A stretch of DNA of 64,000 bases from Tieghemiomyces parasiticus. Its lineage: Eukaryota > Kickxellomycota > Dimargaritomycetes > Dimargaritales > Dimargaritaceae. The DNA is taken from NCBI GenBank assembly GCA_027575765.1, contig JANBPT010000026.1:44948-108947 (forward strand). The letters are read 5' to 3'. This document shows, piece by piece, positions 26,035 through 38,074 of this stretch. Every line of letters starts with the position of its first letter. The stretch's first letter is position 1. Made by a program: the position numbers and the translations under genes. The notes under the pieces were generated by a model that ran no database searches, was not told the DNA's origin, and saw only the letters and a program-made list of their open reading frames with translations.

Positions 26035-28433
26035 GATTGCTGAGATGGTTTGCAGCATGCGTAAAGAGCCGGGATGTGGGATAACAGATTAAGCGTTAGT
26101 GGTCGGGAATAATGTCAGGGGGTAGATCAATCAGGTCCAGGGTTGTTGAGTGGATTCTGATGTATCGCCGTAGATTCCTAGGACCAAGCTGATCGCCTGC
26201 TGGACCGTGCAGCTGCCCCTCAATTCCCAGCACACCACCTTCCTTTCCGTCACCGGCCAAGAAATCCGGTCCTTCTACTGACATGTAGGAAGGGAAGTGG
26301 ACGGATGGATAGCCTTGGCTCCGTGTCCATGCACGGTCTTGTCCGGTCCATGAACCTGAACAGCCGGCTAGACGGATGGATGGATGCGTCTGGTCCGTAG
26401 CTTCGGTATCAAGGCAGAGCAGATCGTGCGGACGACCGCCTGGTTCGAGGATTGTAGCAGCAGAGCGGCGTACCTAATGTATAAATTCGACGTGTAGTCA
26501 AAGAAAAATGGGGGAAAGAGGCGGAACTGTCAGAGGGGCTTCGCAAGGCAACATGTATTGACCTATTTCGTTGAGGGTTTGGCCTACAAAGCGTCTAGCC
26601 AAAGCAAACCTGGTAGGGGCCGAGAATGACCAAGTGGGCAAAGAGAGGCGAAGGGGGCGATGCCGGACATGGCTGGTGAATGTTATCACGTGATTATTGG
26701 GTCAAACGCCCAATTCTATAGGGCCGGCTCAACCCATGCTCTAATGGCCGCGGTGATGTAGAGGCTAGCACGGCATTGGATGCCCAACTCCGTTAGTGGT
26801 GTCGTGCCCCGATTACGGAACCCGCGGCCTACTACTTCTCATGGTAAGCCACACCTACTTGTAATGGATACGTGTATTGGATACCGGGCCGTTTACTACC
26901 AAAGGCCCGTCAGCGTTTGGTCTCGGCAGAAGGAGTCCCACTCCGCCGTGGTTCCTTCATCGAATACGCTACGGAACAACCTAAATACCGCCCCTCCCCA
27001 GGTAAGTACTCATTCCAGCGTGGACGTTACCTAGCCTGCTTTACAACATCCTGCCAAGCTGCTTAACGAGGCTCTAGCCAGGCGACCACATGTATCGCTT
27101 CGGCTTAGTCGCTCGGTATGGACTCGTCCAGCGGGACCACCACGTCCAAAGACACCCGTCCGGGTGCAGCGTACCTCCGAGCATAAGTACTTTGCCCCTG
27201 CATCCGTTGCTTGTATTACGGTATCCACCCATCCGCCCGCTACAGTATTATGCGTGCCAAGCCCTCCGACGGTCCCAGCCCCTTCGATGAATTCCTCCCG
27301 GCACCACCAAGATGGCCGCTCGAGACGTATGGGCTAGCCCTGGTCCAACTGAGCGGCCGGCTGGGGACAGATGTGGGTGGCCTCCGTAAGCTTTTGCTCG
27401 ACTGACCCGCCCTATACCTGGAAGAAGGCCCAATGGTCAATGATGGGGGGACCTTACATGCCCATGGGGTATCCCCTTGCCTCTCGCCCTGCGCCCTTTA
27501 CGCTGGCCAAGCGCTGCACGGCGGTTCCCTTGTCGCCAGGTCTGTATCACACGCCGCCCCACCTCAGTACTGGTCGGTGCGGATGGTGCATAGCCAGACG
27601 CACATCTCGCGACCATTGTCTCTGTACGAGACGGCGCCACCGTACGACGGACCGCCTCCGTTACACCAACCTTGCTTGGCCCTGGCGTCGGCGTCGACCT
27701 TCTGCTAGGCGGGTCAAGGTCAGGCCACACGCTCAGATATTCTCTTCCCCTCCCAAGGCGGACCTGTCCGTAGACCAGCTGCCGATAGGCCCGCAGTTGG
27801 GGGGGGGTTCTCCGTCGAACCCAGCATGGCTGGTCGGCCGCCATACCCACCAACTTTCCCATCGCTACTGTCACCCCGTCCATCCTGACACCTGGCGACC
27901 CCCTCTCCCCCTCTGCCGGTGACGACACGGTTTGTTTATAACTAGACGTCTCGCACCGACTCACCTTGTGAATTCTTCCCTTCTCTTATCCCAATGCATA
28001 TGGAATACTGCTTAAATCGCCATCTCTGCCGCCCTTCGCCCTCTGGCCCCACCCGACTACCTCGAGCAACCGCCGACTCACCCTAGCCTCAGGGTGGTAC
28101 TGTTTTCGATATTCATAGCCATTGCGCCCTCCCATACTAAGCCTTCCCCAACGTGCCTACACTTATCGGTTGACCAACGCGCAGCAGCGAAGCTACTAAC
28201 TGCTGCCACTCAATTTAGCTGCACGTATCTCTCCCCTCCACAACAGCCGCTTATAACCTGCGCCTGCCACGAACGTAATAGCCCCGCCACTCTCGTCACA
28301 CTGCCGTGTCCGCTTGCCCCTTACCACACTCCGATTTTTCTACCTGAATTGTTTTTCTAAGTGTTCATCTCTACCTCTCCTTTTCGTCGACCCTCAAGTT
28401 GACCTCCCGCCCTCGCCCAGTGCTGTCTGCACC
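26035..28433. other. Intergenic stretch with an ORF-dense GC-rich part
   Basis: 2.4 kb. Between about 26,750 and 27,960 the DNA is GC-rich and carries Pro/Tyr/Gly-rich frames in several registers, with GTAAG-type donors at 26843 and 27001. I could not assemble a gene; it may be a decayed or rapidly evolving one. The rest shows nothing. Confidence 0.45.
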
Positions 28434-30017
28434 ATGGTGGGCACTTTCCGCGTCTTCACTGTCAATAGCCTGGTGCGCTTCGGCCACCGTTTCACGGGCA
28501 TCCCAGTGGCCGTGTGCCTCCTCCCAGCAGACCTATGCCTAGACGGGGAGGTTTTGAGCAACATTGCCAGCGACATGGGCGCAGCTGTGACGGCCTTCGT
28601 CCAGCCCCTGTTCCGACCAGGCCAGGAGGTCGTCCTCGATGGCACCAGCGAGTACACGCGCAATGACGTGTTTGCCCTGTTTTGGTTCACCCCGCTCGTC
28701 GAGCTCTCTCTTTGTGCCCATGCTACCCTAGCTGCTGGTCACGTGATATTAAAGGAGCTCAAAAGCGTGCACCAAACGATCGAGTTTAAGACCCTTAGCG
28801 ACCGCATCTCCGTGGTCCGCGATAGCTGGGGCCAAGACACCCGGATCGCCCTGCTCCTGCCCGCCGACCCGCAACCGTGCTCCTTGGCAGACTACTCAGA
28901 CGTCAAAGGCGGGGCGAGTACATCCCAGCGCCACGCGCGCCGCGCCTCAACCGCTTCCACCGCCGTGGCGACAACCCCCACCCTCGACAAGAAGGTGACG
29001 GAAGCGGAAGCGGTGGCCGGATTAACTCGAAACCGAACCATCAAAGCGGCGCGAGCTGCGTTCGAAAGCCGGTGGCGCGGAACCGGCAAATCTGACCGGG
29101 GCGCCTCTGCCCTTTCGCACCACCCGAGCCACGGGGCCGACGGGCTGCGATCGATGGCACCTGAACAGCTTGAGAACCTCGAGGGGCTGACCGAGACCAT
29201 CCTCGGCAGCATGCTCAACCCGCCGCTAGTCCGAGCAGTTGTCTACGGCCCCCTCCACCGCAACCTACTCATTCATATTGCCGGGGGACCGACCGAGCTT
29301 CGTCATTTCGCCCCGGTTTTCACTCCCGAGATACTCGTACTCGGTACCCAAAACAAAGTATCATCCCTCGTCGTAACCTGCAGCCCACCTGCTGGTACCA
29401 ATTATGACTTCGCCGCGCGGTGTTTCTCACCCTGGACTAACGTCGAGGAGGAAGCAGTAAGTTAATTTTGAAAACGCCTGACCGCCATAAGTATATGGCC
29501 ATCAAGCTCGGCCTACCCGGTTTGGCCGTATGCCAGTCAATGGCACAGGTGAAAAATAGGTCGCTCCCTACCCCTGCCCCCTCTCTCTCTCTGGCTCTCA
29601 CTCTCACTTCCTCCACCCGTTACCCAGTCCGGCTGTTTTCATCACCGCTTTGGTGGTTGGAAGTGCGGTTATGAGGGTCCTCTGGTGGGCAACGTCCCAG
29701 GCCGTGTGGTGGCATGAACATCCCAACACTAGCTAGGAAGCTGCGATCCTCCGACTTGACGCAATGTTTACTAACGACCCGAAAATCCTTCTACCGTCCT
29801 CACCGTCTTCCAACCTATTCCCGTTCAGATGACCGGCGGTTCCTACTCTGCGCTGGCTGCCTACTGGTCGGCACGCTGCGGCCTTAAGGAGCTCCGCGGT
29901 CTGTTGGGCAACCACCGCAAGGGCCTGGTCAATCTCATGGTCAGTCGTAGTCGTGGCGAGTACGTCCAAATGAGCGGATCCTCGCAAACGATTATTACCG
30001 GCAAATACGATCTCTGA
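28434..30017 (+). CDS. PhzF/PBLD-like isomerase-fold protein with altered active site
   Basis: Exons 28434-29456 and 29829-30017, phase 0, give 403 aa, against about 290 for PBLD. The PhzF fold is recognisable: N-terminal FRVFTVNSL and PVAVCLL, the WFTPLVEL...CAHATLAAGHV block, and a C-terminal MTGGSYSALAAYW...GLLGNHRKG region followed by SRGEYVQMSG and the final ITGKYDL. A ~90-residue low-complexity Ser/Ala/Arg insertion separates the two lobes. In PhzF enzymes a Glu in an NxSET motif and the Asp and Ser of DPVTGS are catalytic. Here the aligned positions read AAVTAF (Glu to Val) and EAMTGG, so classical isomerase activity is doubtful. The His of HAT is kept. It may be a pseudoenzyme or have a changed substrate. 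Role unknown. Confidence 0.8.
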
Positions 30018-30370
30018 GCCCCTGGTACATTGTTCGGCGGTGCTAAGCCGTGACCCATGTTGCTAGCCCAGATTGCGTTGTCCACTCTCTCTCACTCTCA
30101 CTCTCTCCACGTGTTCTGTAAGCTAGCCTGGCTCTAATCGGCTTTGTGCGGCATCCGCTTGCCTCTCCCCTTGTCAATTTTGCCACCATAATGTGTACTT
30201 TCATCCCTCTTTAATTGGCCACTCTGTCTACCTACCTTTGCGCACCACAGTTAATCATCATCATCATTCCATCCTCACATGTACTATTGCGATGCTATTA
30301 AAATACACTATATTTGGGCCTGATCTTTGCGAAACATTGTTCAGCACAGCACTAGGAAGGATGGAGAAGG

Positions 30371-32453
30371 TCACCATATTGGAGCCCACTGCTCGTCTCG
30401 CCCGGCACTGTCACTTTGCCGACGGTCTGGCTTTGAATTATCCACCGGTTTCAACTTGGGGTCCCATGACGAAGGGACCGGATCGACTGCCGATAAACGC
30501 GGCGTGGTCGCCGTCGGTGGCTCTGAAGCGAGCATGTTACCTCTGGGTGTGACGTTGTATTTGCAGAGTGGACACCTTGCCATCCGTTTTGTCAGCCACT
30601 TGTCTACACAGCCCATATGGAAGGCATGTCGACACGGAAGTTGGCGCAGAGCGTCGTCGGTCGCGAACGGGTCCTCGCAAACGGGGCACTGCGGTGGACC
30701 GGCCAACTTACGACCACGTAGGGTCTTCATGACGCCCTCGTAGGTCGCGGTCTTCTTCCTGATTTTGGATCGGCTGGACAGCAGGGAAGGTCGTTCAATC
30801 CGGACCAGACTGCCACTGTTTCTAGGCCCGGAGCCGCCTCCCGAAGAATGCGCTGGGGATAGTTCGCGGAGTACGGTAGAGTCCGCGCTGTGTACCGGGT
30901 TACCGAGACCGAGGTTAATTTGCGATAGTAAACTACCGGTCACTTCCCCGGATACAAGGGTCAGGCCGGTACTATCTCCGCCGCCGCCGCTGCAGCGGGT
31001 TGCGGGGGTTATGGTGTCGAGAGCGTAGGCGCCGGTTTCGCGCGGCGTGAAGAGGCCCATTTGGAAGGTGTCCTGGCCTACCCCACCACCACCGGCGGTG
31101 CCGAGAAGTCCCGTGGCTTTCTCCGAATTAAGGACCACCGATCGGAGGTTGAAGCTAAGGTCACGGCTGTGGCCACCCGCTAGCCGACTTCCAAACATGC
31201 CTGCGTCACCGTCTGCGTTGTTGTTATTGTCGTCGTCACCACCACTTTCTTCGTCACTGGAGGTGCCGAGAGCGTTGTAGATCACACGGAAGCGGCGGAT
31301 GGCCGACTCGGTACAGAACCGCAGTCGGTGGGCCATAGCGTCGGTATAGTTTATGACAGGGATCTTAGCGAGCTGGTCGGCGGTGAGGGGTGGGGCGTAG
31401 AGTGACCGGACAGGCCCGGCTAGTAGCATCTGGATTTTGAGGTGTCGACGGTTGATACGGCCTTCCGTTCGGGTCCTAGTTTCGCGACTGCCGGCCATGT
31501 GTCGCACCCGGTAGAAAAGAAATATTGTCACTGAATGTTTTCAAACGGGACAGGAGTAGAGAGAGGCAGAAGGGGGGGGTTAGAGAGAGGCCTGGAATGT
31601 GGGGACCGCTTAGCATCATGCTATCGTCGAGTCCAGTGGACTAGCTAGGCGCCAAGTTATGTTCATATTGCCTAGGCCAGTGACGGTCAAAAGGGCGTTG
31701 AATAATTACGCCAAAGATGTCGATACGAGCGATAAATGTTCACTTACAGCCCATGAAAATAATGATAATTGGAATGGTGATACCAACGACTACGCCTATG
31801 TTGACCCCTTGGCCACCCGTACTGCTGTCGGACTGGATACCGCCGTATTGAAGACGAGTCCAAACCCGGTGGTAGTAGGCCCTGTTTGGGTCACTATTTG
31901 TGTTTACGGCTGTGGTGTTCTTAGCACCGGGGTCGCTCTGAAACGCCATTAACCGGTCAGTGAGTCCCTTCCCGCTATCGTAGTCAATCAGGAACCATGA
32001 GAAGGTTACTAGGTTCTTGGCCAGCGCAAGCATGTTGTAGCTGACTGATGGTGAGCTCGGGCAGATGATACCAGCCTTAATCCGCGGATGATTGACGGTG
32101 ACGATGAGATCGGAGGCCTCGGAGTTGCTGGACGCATGGATAACCGCGACGTGGTCGACATACTCTAGGAGTTCCGGCAGGTTATTTGGGTCGTACAAGA
32201 AGAGGACGCCAGCCATGTTGGGTGGGGTTGGTGCTTTCATTATGCGGCCGTAGGTCTCCCAATTAGTCACGACCGTGTGGGTAGTCAGATTCGCGGTGAT
32301 ATTGAAGCTGGTGGGGTTCAAGTAAACTTGGTCGTCTTGGATACTCACCACGCCTGACTCACTGGCAAAGCTGGCTGGTAATACGGCCAATATGCATAGA
32401 GACAAAAAGAGACAGAAGAACCACCACCTGGTAACAGTGTCGAACAGAGACAT
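30371..32453 (-). CDS. PA-TM-RING-type E3 ubiquitin ligase, paralogue A
   Basis: Exons 31748-32453 and 30371-31530 (phase 1) encode 621 aa. There is a signal peptide (FFCLFLSLCILAVLPASFA), then a ~190-residue luminal domain with several N-glycosylation sites (NIT, NLT, NTT), then a single membrane helix created across the splice junction (VVVGITIPIIIIFMG joined to LTIFLFY). The cytosolic part holds an acidic SSDEESGGDDD tract, Gly/Ser-rich linkers and a C-terminal RING-H2 finger at about 517-558 (CPVC...CRHAFHMGC...CPLC). This is the layout of PA-TM-RING ligases such as RNF13/RNF167 or yeast Tul1-like endosomal/Golgi enzymes; calling the luminal part a PA domain is an inference. All eight zinc ligands are present. 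Paralogue B lies about 1.6 kb upstream in the same direction. Confidence 0.85.
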
Positions 32454-34044
32454 AGCGGATGCAAATAGTACGGAAATGTGGGCAGGATGTCTGGGTGTAT
32501 GGGAGGTATGCAGGGGTGGCAGTGCAACGCACGAAAGGATAAATAAAATAAAAGGAAGAGGATCCCTGTATAACAGAAGCGTGAAGAGTCAGAAACGGCG
32601 GGAGTAGCGCTCGTCGGGAGTCGTATTTACAGGAAAGGTAAAGTAGTAGGTCCACGCGGCACGATTAATAAACGAATGGTCGCTAGACCAGCAGCGATGA
32701 TACAATGAGGAGCTGCGTGTAAATTTATAAAGTTAGTCAATAACTTTCAAGGGCGTTAACAAGTCGAGGGGGAAGTGGCAATGCCGACAAGAGCGAAAGA
32801 AGGCGGGAGTTGAAAACGTTTAAAAGAAGGCGCATGTGCCCAATAATATATATATGCCCTGGAGTCAGGACTGAAGCAATATATTTCCAGCTGAGCAGGA
32901 CTTCCACCTCCCCTTCCTGATAAAAATACCCGCCGACGCATACCTAACGGGGCTGGCGCTTGGCTACCTTCGCCAAAGCTCATCTACGAGCCCGCCCTCT
33001 TCCTTCGTTTTAATCAATCCCAAGTCAATCATGGAAATCCCTAGGTATCGGGTATATTGATTTCTGAGCTGAAGTAGCAGTTAATCCACACTCCATTCCC
33101 TTGCTCCCGCTGCCACTCAGTCTAGCGCGAACACTGGACGTCAAGCTTAGTACTGCTACCGTCGCTCGCATCCGCCAATCTGTCGACTATAATTCCCTTA
33201 GGTTGTGCCAGGGAGCCAATCATGGTAGACTGCACTCACCTCTGTAAGGCAATGTTCAGAGGGGGGGGGGCTGGTCATGCCAGCTGGGCGTAGGAGGGGA
33301 GTTGCGTATGAATCTACTCGCGGCGAATCCTATATCCACCGTCCTCCACGACACTCTTCCTGATTACCTCATCTCACCCTTCTCTGTTCTGATGGGGTGT
33401 AGTCTTCAGTACGCAGTCAGGGTCGTCTGGTGCGGTATAGTTTGATCTGCGCAATAGAGGTTTCAGTAGAGTCGGTGGGGCGCAGAGGATTTGTGGGCTT
33501 TGGTGGTAGGTTACGTCGGCGGTTAGCAGGCCGTAGCTACATATGCACTTCCTCCGCTAATGACGGCCTAGAGTTGCCTCTAAACCTCTGTCATTCACTA
33601 AGTTAAGGCCGCGACAGGCCAAGCACATCCCGCCTACAAATTACGTGAAAGGCAGTGCATCGTGATGGCTCACGTTGAGTTGATCAACATGAGCCATGGC
33701 GCACTTTCTCGTCACGCCTCATGCGCCAGATAGGGTCAAAAAGACATGTCTATATACTGTCAACGGAGTTCACATGCCATTGGTGGTATCTATAAGTTTA
33801 CTGTGTAATCTTCCACTCCAGCGTGAGTCTAATGGCATAATTGCCACCCGTCGATTAGCCAAACCTACCAGGTACAGTGTGGTATTTACCCAGCTATCCT
33901 CCCATCAATTGAGACTCGGCGCCTAGCTACCACCGGCATGATTCTCGGTGACAAACAGAGGATATATAGGAGCGGTTTAGAGCCAAAAGATGTCAATAGA
34001 AATACAGTTGTTCGAATAGGGTCACAATGGCGAAAGGGCGGGCA
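32454..34044. other. Intergenic between the two RING ligase genes
   Basis: 1.6 kb with no ORF of note. It must contain the promoter of paralogue A and the 3' end of paralogue B. A ten-G run lies near 33262 and TA repeats near 32850. Confidence 0.55.
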
Positions 34045-36041
34045 TTACCGAAAAGTCGGCGCTGTTACGGCCTGCGATGCGCTGCTACTTTGGCCTCGTT
34101 TAAAGGCTGATACGGTGCTCCGCTTAATCGCAGAAAAGAGCGATGGCAGTGTCGACCCCGACTGGGAATCACACCCAGACTCCAAGGTTGGTAGCTCCAA
34201 GACCGGGGCGTCACGGCTAGGCGTGACGTTGTATTTGCACAGCGGACACCGGGCCATCCGCAGGATAAGCCACCTATCGACGCAGCTCATGTGGAAGGCG
34301 TGCTGACACGGGAGCTGACGCAAAATGTCGTCGGTCCAAAACGGGTCCTCGCACACGGAGCATTTCGGCAGGTCAGTGGAGCAATACGCTGGGAGGTCCC
34401 GCATGATTCTCGTTCGGGTAACTCGCTTCCATCGGATCTTTGACCGTCTGTGTGAGAACGAGGCCCTATCGGTCGACGGCAGGCCACAGGATCCGACGGT
34501 ACCGCTGCCACCGACAGTCAAGTGAAGGCGGGGTGGCTCGCGAAGGGAAACGAAACGGTCGGTCAGCAAATAGTTCTCCACCCATATGCTAATGGTGGAC
34601 TTATCCTGTGAGAATATACCGCTGACTATCTGGCCGTGGAGTAGCGTTGAGGCAGAGCTGGTCCTGTTGCCGCCGCTGCCCTGCGAATCCATCGTGTCAA
34701 CGCTGCATATTGACTTTTCTCTCTGTTCAGGGATACAGCCGGTGAGCGTGCTTAGATCTTCCTCCTCGGCGAATCTCGTCATTTTCTCCGTGTGGAGGAT
34801 GGCTGACTGATGGGTGTCATGGAGGCCAGAATTGGCTCCTGTTGACTGCTCTGTTGCGTCTTCGCCGTCGCCCTCTTCGTCGCTGGATGTGGCCAGGGCA
34901 TCGTAGTTTTCGCGGAACCGGCGGATGGCTGGATCTGTACAGAATCGGAACTGAGGAGCGCCGTCTTCGGTGTAAATAACGAGCGGTATCTTGGCGAGTT
35001 GGTTATCACTAAGCGGCGGAGCGCGATGTGACTTTACAGGCTTGACCAATAGCCTTTGGGCCATATAAAGGCGGCGTTCAGTCCTTGATCGAGCCTGGGC
35101 CTCGTTGAGGAGCCGTCGGCTACGGCGCCGATGCAGAACCCAGCACGTTAGTATCACTGGTGGCGTTAAAAGAGAGGCCGTTGGGTACAGTTCAAGGTAC
35201 GGTAGTTTGCCCCAGTTAGTCAATTAATTTCCACCATACCAGGCGTCGTAGATAGTGGGCATAATCTAACCAATAACGGCGTTAGCAATTCAAAATCGAT
35301 GAATACGCCGGCGGACGGAGCAATCTAAAGGTACTTACCAGAAAAGACGAGGGTCACGGTCGGCACAACAATTCCGATTAGTTCACTCTGCCCAAGCCCT
35401 TGACTGTTCGTTTCAGAGATTTCCCTGGTTCGGTTATACTGAAGGCGAGTCCATAACCGCTGGTAATTGGCTCCCGTTGGGTCGTCAACTCCGATGCTAC
35501 TCGCCATGGTTTTGACACCAGGGTCGCTTTGGTACAGTGCCAGCTGGTCCCTGAGGGCCCTGCAACTCTCGTAGCCTAGTAGGAACCAGGATAGAGAGAT
35601 CGGGGCCCTCGCCCATACGAGATTGTCGTAATCGGCCGCAGCTGAGCTGGGGCAAATTATCCCGGCCGTGATTTTCGGGTGGTCAATCGAAGAGAGGAGA
35701 CTGGCGATATCATTACGGGTAGAGACGGAGATAACAACGATATGGTCGAGGTGAGGGAGGAGGGATGGCCAGCTGGACTTGTCGTACTGGAAAAGCACAC
35801 CCGCCATGTCGGCTGCGACATTAGGCAATAACGTACGGGAAGTAGTGTCCCAGGCGGTCACGACCGTTGAGGTCGTTAGGTTGGCAATGACATTGAACGT
35901 GGTCGGGTCAATGTGCACGAGGTCGTCTTGAATAGTGACGGTGCCAGAAGTGTAACCAACCGAGTCCTTAGCGAGAACCAGGGAGCACACGAGGAAGCAG
36001 AAGAGCCGTCGGCTCGCAGCGGCACCATTGGGAACCCTCAT
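34045..36041 (-). CDS. PA-TM-RING-type E3 ubiquitin ligase, paralogue B
   Basis: Exons 35339-36041 and 34045-35156 (phase 1) encode 604 aa. Architecture and intron position match paralogue A: signal peptide (LFCFLVCSLVLA), a luminal domain with the shared runs TIQDD, MAGVLF, HPKI.AGIICPSS and RLWTRLQYN, a membrane helix interrupted by the intron (VVPTVTLVFS joined to VILTCWVL), an SSDEEGDGED acidic tract, and a RING-H2 at about 500-541 (CSVC...CQHAFHMSC...CPLC). The region around SDNQLAKIPLVIYTEDG is strongly shared with A, as is KYNVTP after the RING; the linkers have diverged. The pair arose by tandem duplication after the intron was gained. Substrates are unknown; membrane-protein sorting or degradation in the endosome/vacuole path is the family expectation. 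Confidence 0.85.
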
Positions 36042-38074
36042 AATTAGACGAGAAAATAGGGATCGAATGGCAGTGGAGGTGGTACAGGGGTTGTATACAA
36101 CACGGGTAGCAAATGATGAGGGGGGGTGGGTGGACCTGGCATGCAGAGTAAAGCTTCGGTCGTAGCATCTACAGATGGCAGTATCCGGCCATCATATGTA
36201 TAGCAAAGCGGGCAGCGTGCTAACGCGGATAAGTTAATGGAAATTACGACGGTCAAACTCCACAAGGAATACGTACGAATGGAGCTAGTCAAGAACTTTG
36301 TGGTATGGGGACAAGTGACGCTAAGTAGAACATATGAAGTTACATAAGGGAAATGTATAAGCACTGTTACTGAGGGCATAGGGAAACTGCAGGCGTAATC
36401 TAAGCCTTTGCAATGACAGGGGTTATCGGCTATATATATATATAGTTATAACAGCGCGACCAAATTTTAGCATCGCTGGCTTAGGGTTCCTCATTCACTA
36501 GGCGGGGCCATCCCTGGCTGATCCTGGTCAAGCTTGTCATTCGGTAATTGCATAGACACCTACCCGCTAAGTGGATACCAGGGGCCATCACCTCCGCCGC
36601 CGCTGGCATCACATTTGCTCCCCCGAAATCTTGCGAGCTGGGCGTACATCAGCCAAGTCGTTCCACCTAAGGGAGTGGCAGCACTTGAGCGACGTTAAAT
36701 TTACTCCCCATTTATCCCCCCTGCCTACCTTGCGGCTCTTGATGTGCACACCAGATCATCAGTCAATCCTTAGGAATTGGGCGATAAGGGCTCTTGGACT
36801 GGCGTGATGGGAATGGCTCGGAAGAGGGGCTTACGAGGTGGGGTACCGGTCAATGAAATGAGACGTGAGTGGATCAATGCAAGGTGAACATTCAAAATTA
36901 TAAAAGCAGATGGTAAGTTTGCAATTAATTGGTCATTATTTGCGCCGGAGTATTCCCCTTAAATTCTGACCCTAGATGTTTGATCGTTAGGTGTTGTGGC
37001 GGGGACTTTATATTTATCACCCCCCATCAGGGGAAGATTACAATGAGGAGTGCGGCCCCAAGGAGGGTCGATTGGCGAGAAGTTCAATGTGGATAGTATA
37101 TTTATTGCACACGTAACAAATACGCACTTTAGGGGGAATACACCTGGCTTAAATAGACGCGTTTGTGGCTAATGAGAACACGTTTGGGGTGCTTTCGCCT
37201 GGTCTAAGCTCCTCCTGCATTGTAGGGAAAGCCCGGGCTCTCGCCGAGTTCTGCCCCGAAATCGGCAAGTCGCTGTCTTCCTGATCATGGAAGTTCGGTC
37301 GAGGTAGTTTCATCAGGAAGGCTGTGTGTGATGGAAGGCTATGGTCTTGGGCCGGAAAGCCTACCCGGGGAGGGGGGAGCTCCTCAACTACAGTATCTGC
37401 CCCTGCTAGATTTCGTCCATGAAGTCCAGTAGTGTGGCCTCCGGCCTCTTTTGCTGCGTCTTTTATGAATGCTCTGTGAGCAGCCACGCTGGTCTGATAA
37501 TTCAGCCGTCGGTACGAGATGACGGAGCTACCCAGTTCATCGAGCCTAATAGGGCCATGGTTTCGCTGAGTTTATTAAGTGGCGGTTCGGTTTCTTTGCG
37601 CCTACTGGGCGGGGACATTCACCCCATCTCCCTTTGCGTAGTACACTCTCCGCCCTGTACCCAAACAATTTTTACAGCCAGCCTCGGTGTCAAGAACGAG
37701 TCAGGTCAGCGCTCTCCGAGCTAGACACATTCCAAATGGCCGAGTTTCTAATCAATTGATCATTAGCTACTATCTCCTTGGGCTTACTAGTGTCCTCATA
37801 ATAGCCCTACTTGGTTCGATCCTGCATCCAATAGGAAGAGAATTAAAAGTTTGGGCCTTGTAAAAAATATATACATATACGTGGGTGGATATCGTCCACC
37901 AATAGCAGCTTGGAGACGGAAGGGTAAACGCTGTCATGTAGCCAAGAGGGCCTAAGCTTATACAATCGTCCTTTGGACTGGCTTCTCTTTAAGCCGATCT
38001 CCCGTACACCACTTGCAAATTAGTATAGTCTACTTACTTATTTTTCAACTTCTGTAACCTGTCCACTCCTGCCC
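36042..38074. other. Intergenic, no gene recognised
   Basis: 2 kb divergent spacer between RING paralogue B and IRC3. Only short ORFs; a TA dinucleotide run at about 36431-36444. A tRNA B-box-like GGTTCGATCC at 37813 has no matching arms. Confidence 0.55.

Noticed and set aside
37735..37825. tRNA gene suggested by GGTTCGATCC at 37813 and TGGCCGAGT upstream
   Set aside because: T-arm, anticodon arm and acceptor stem do not pair.
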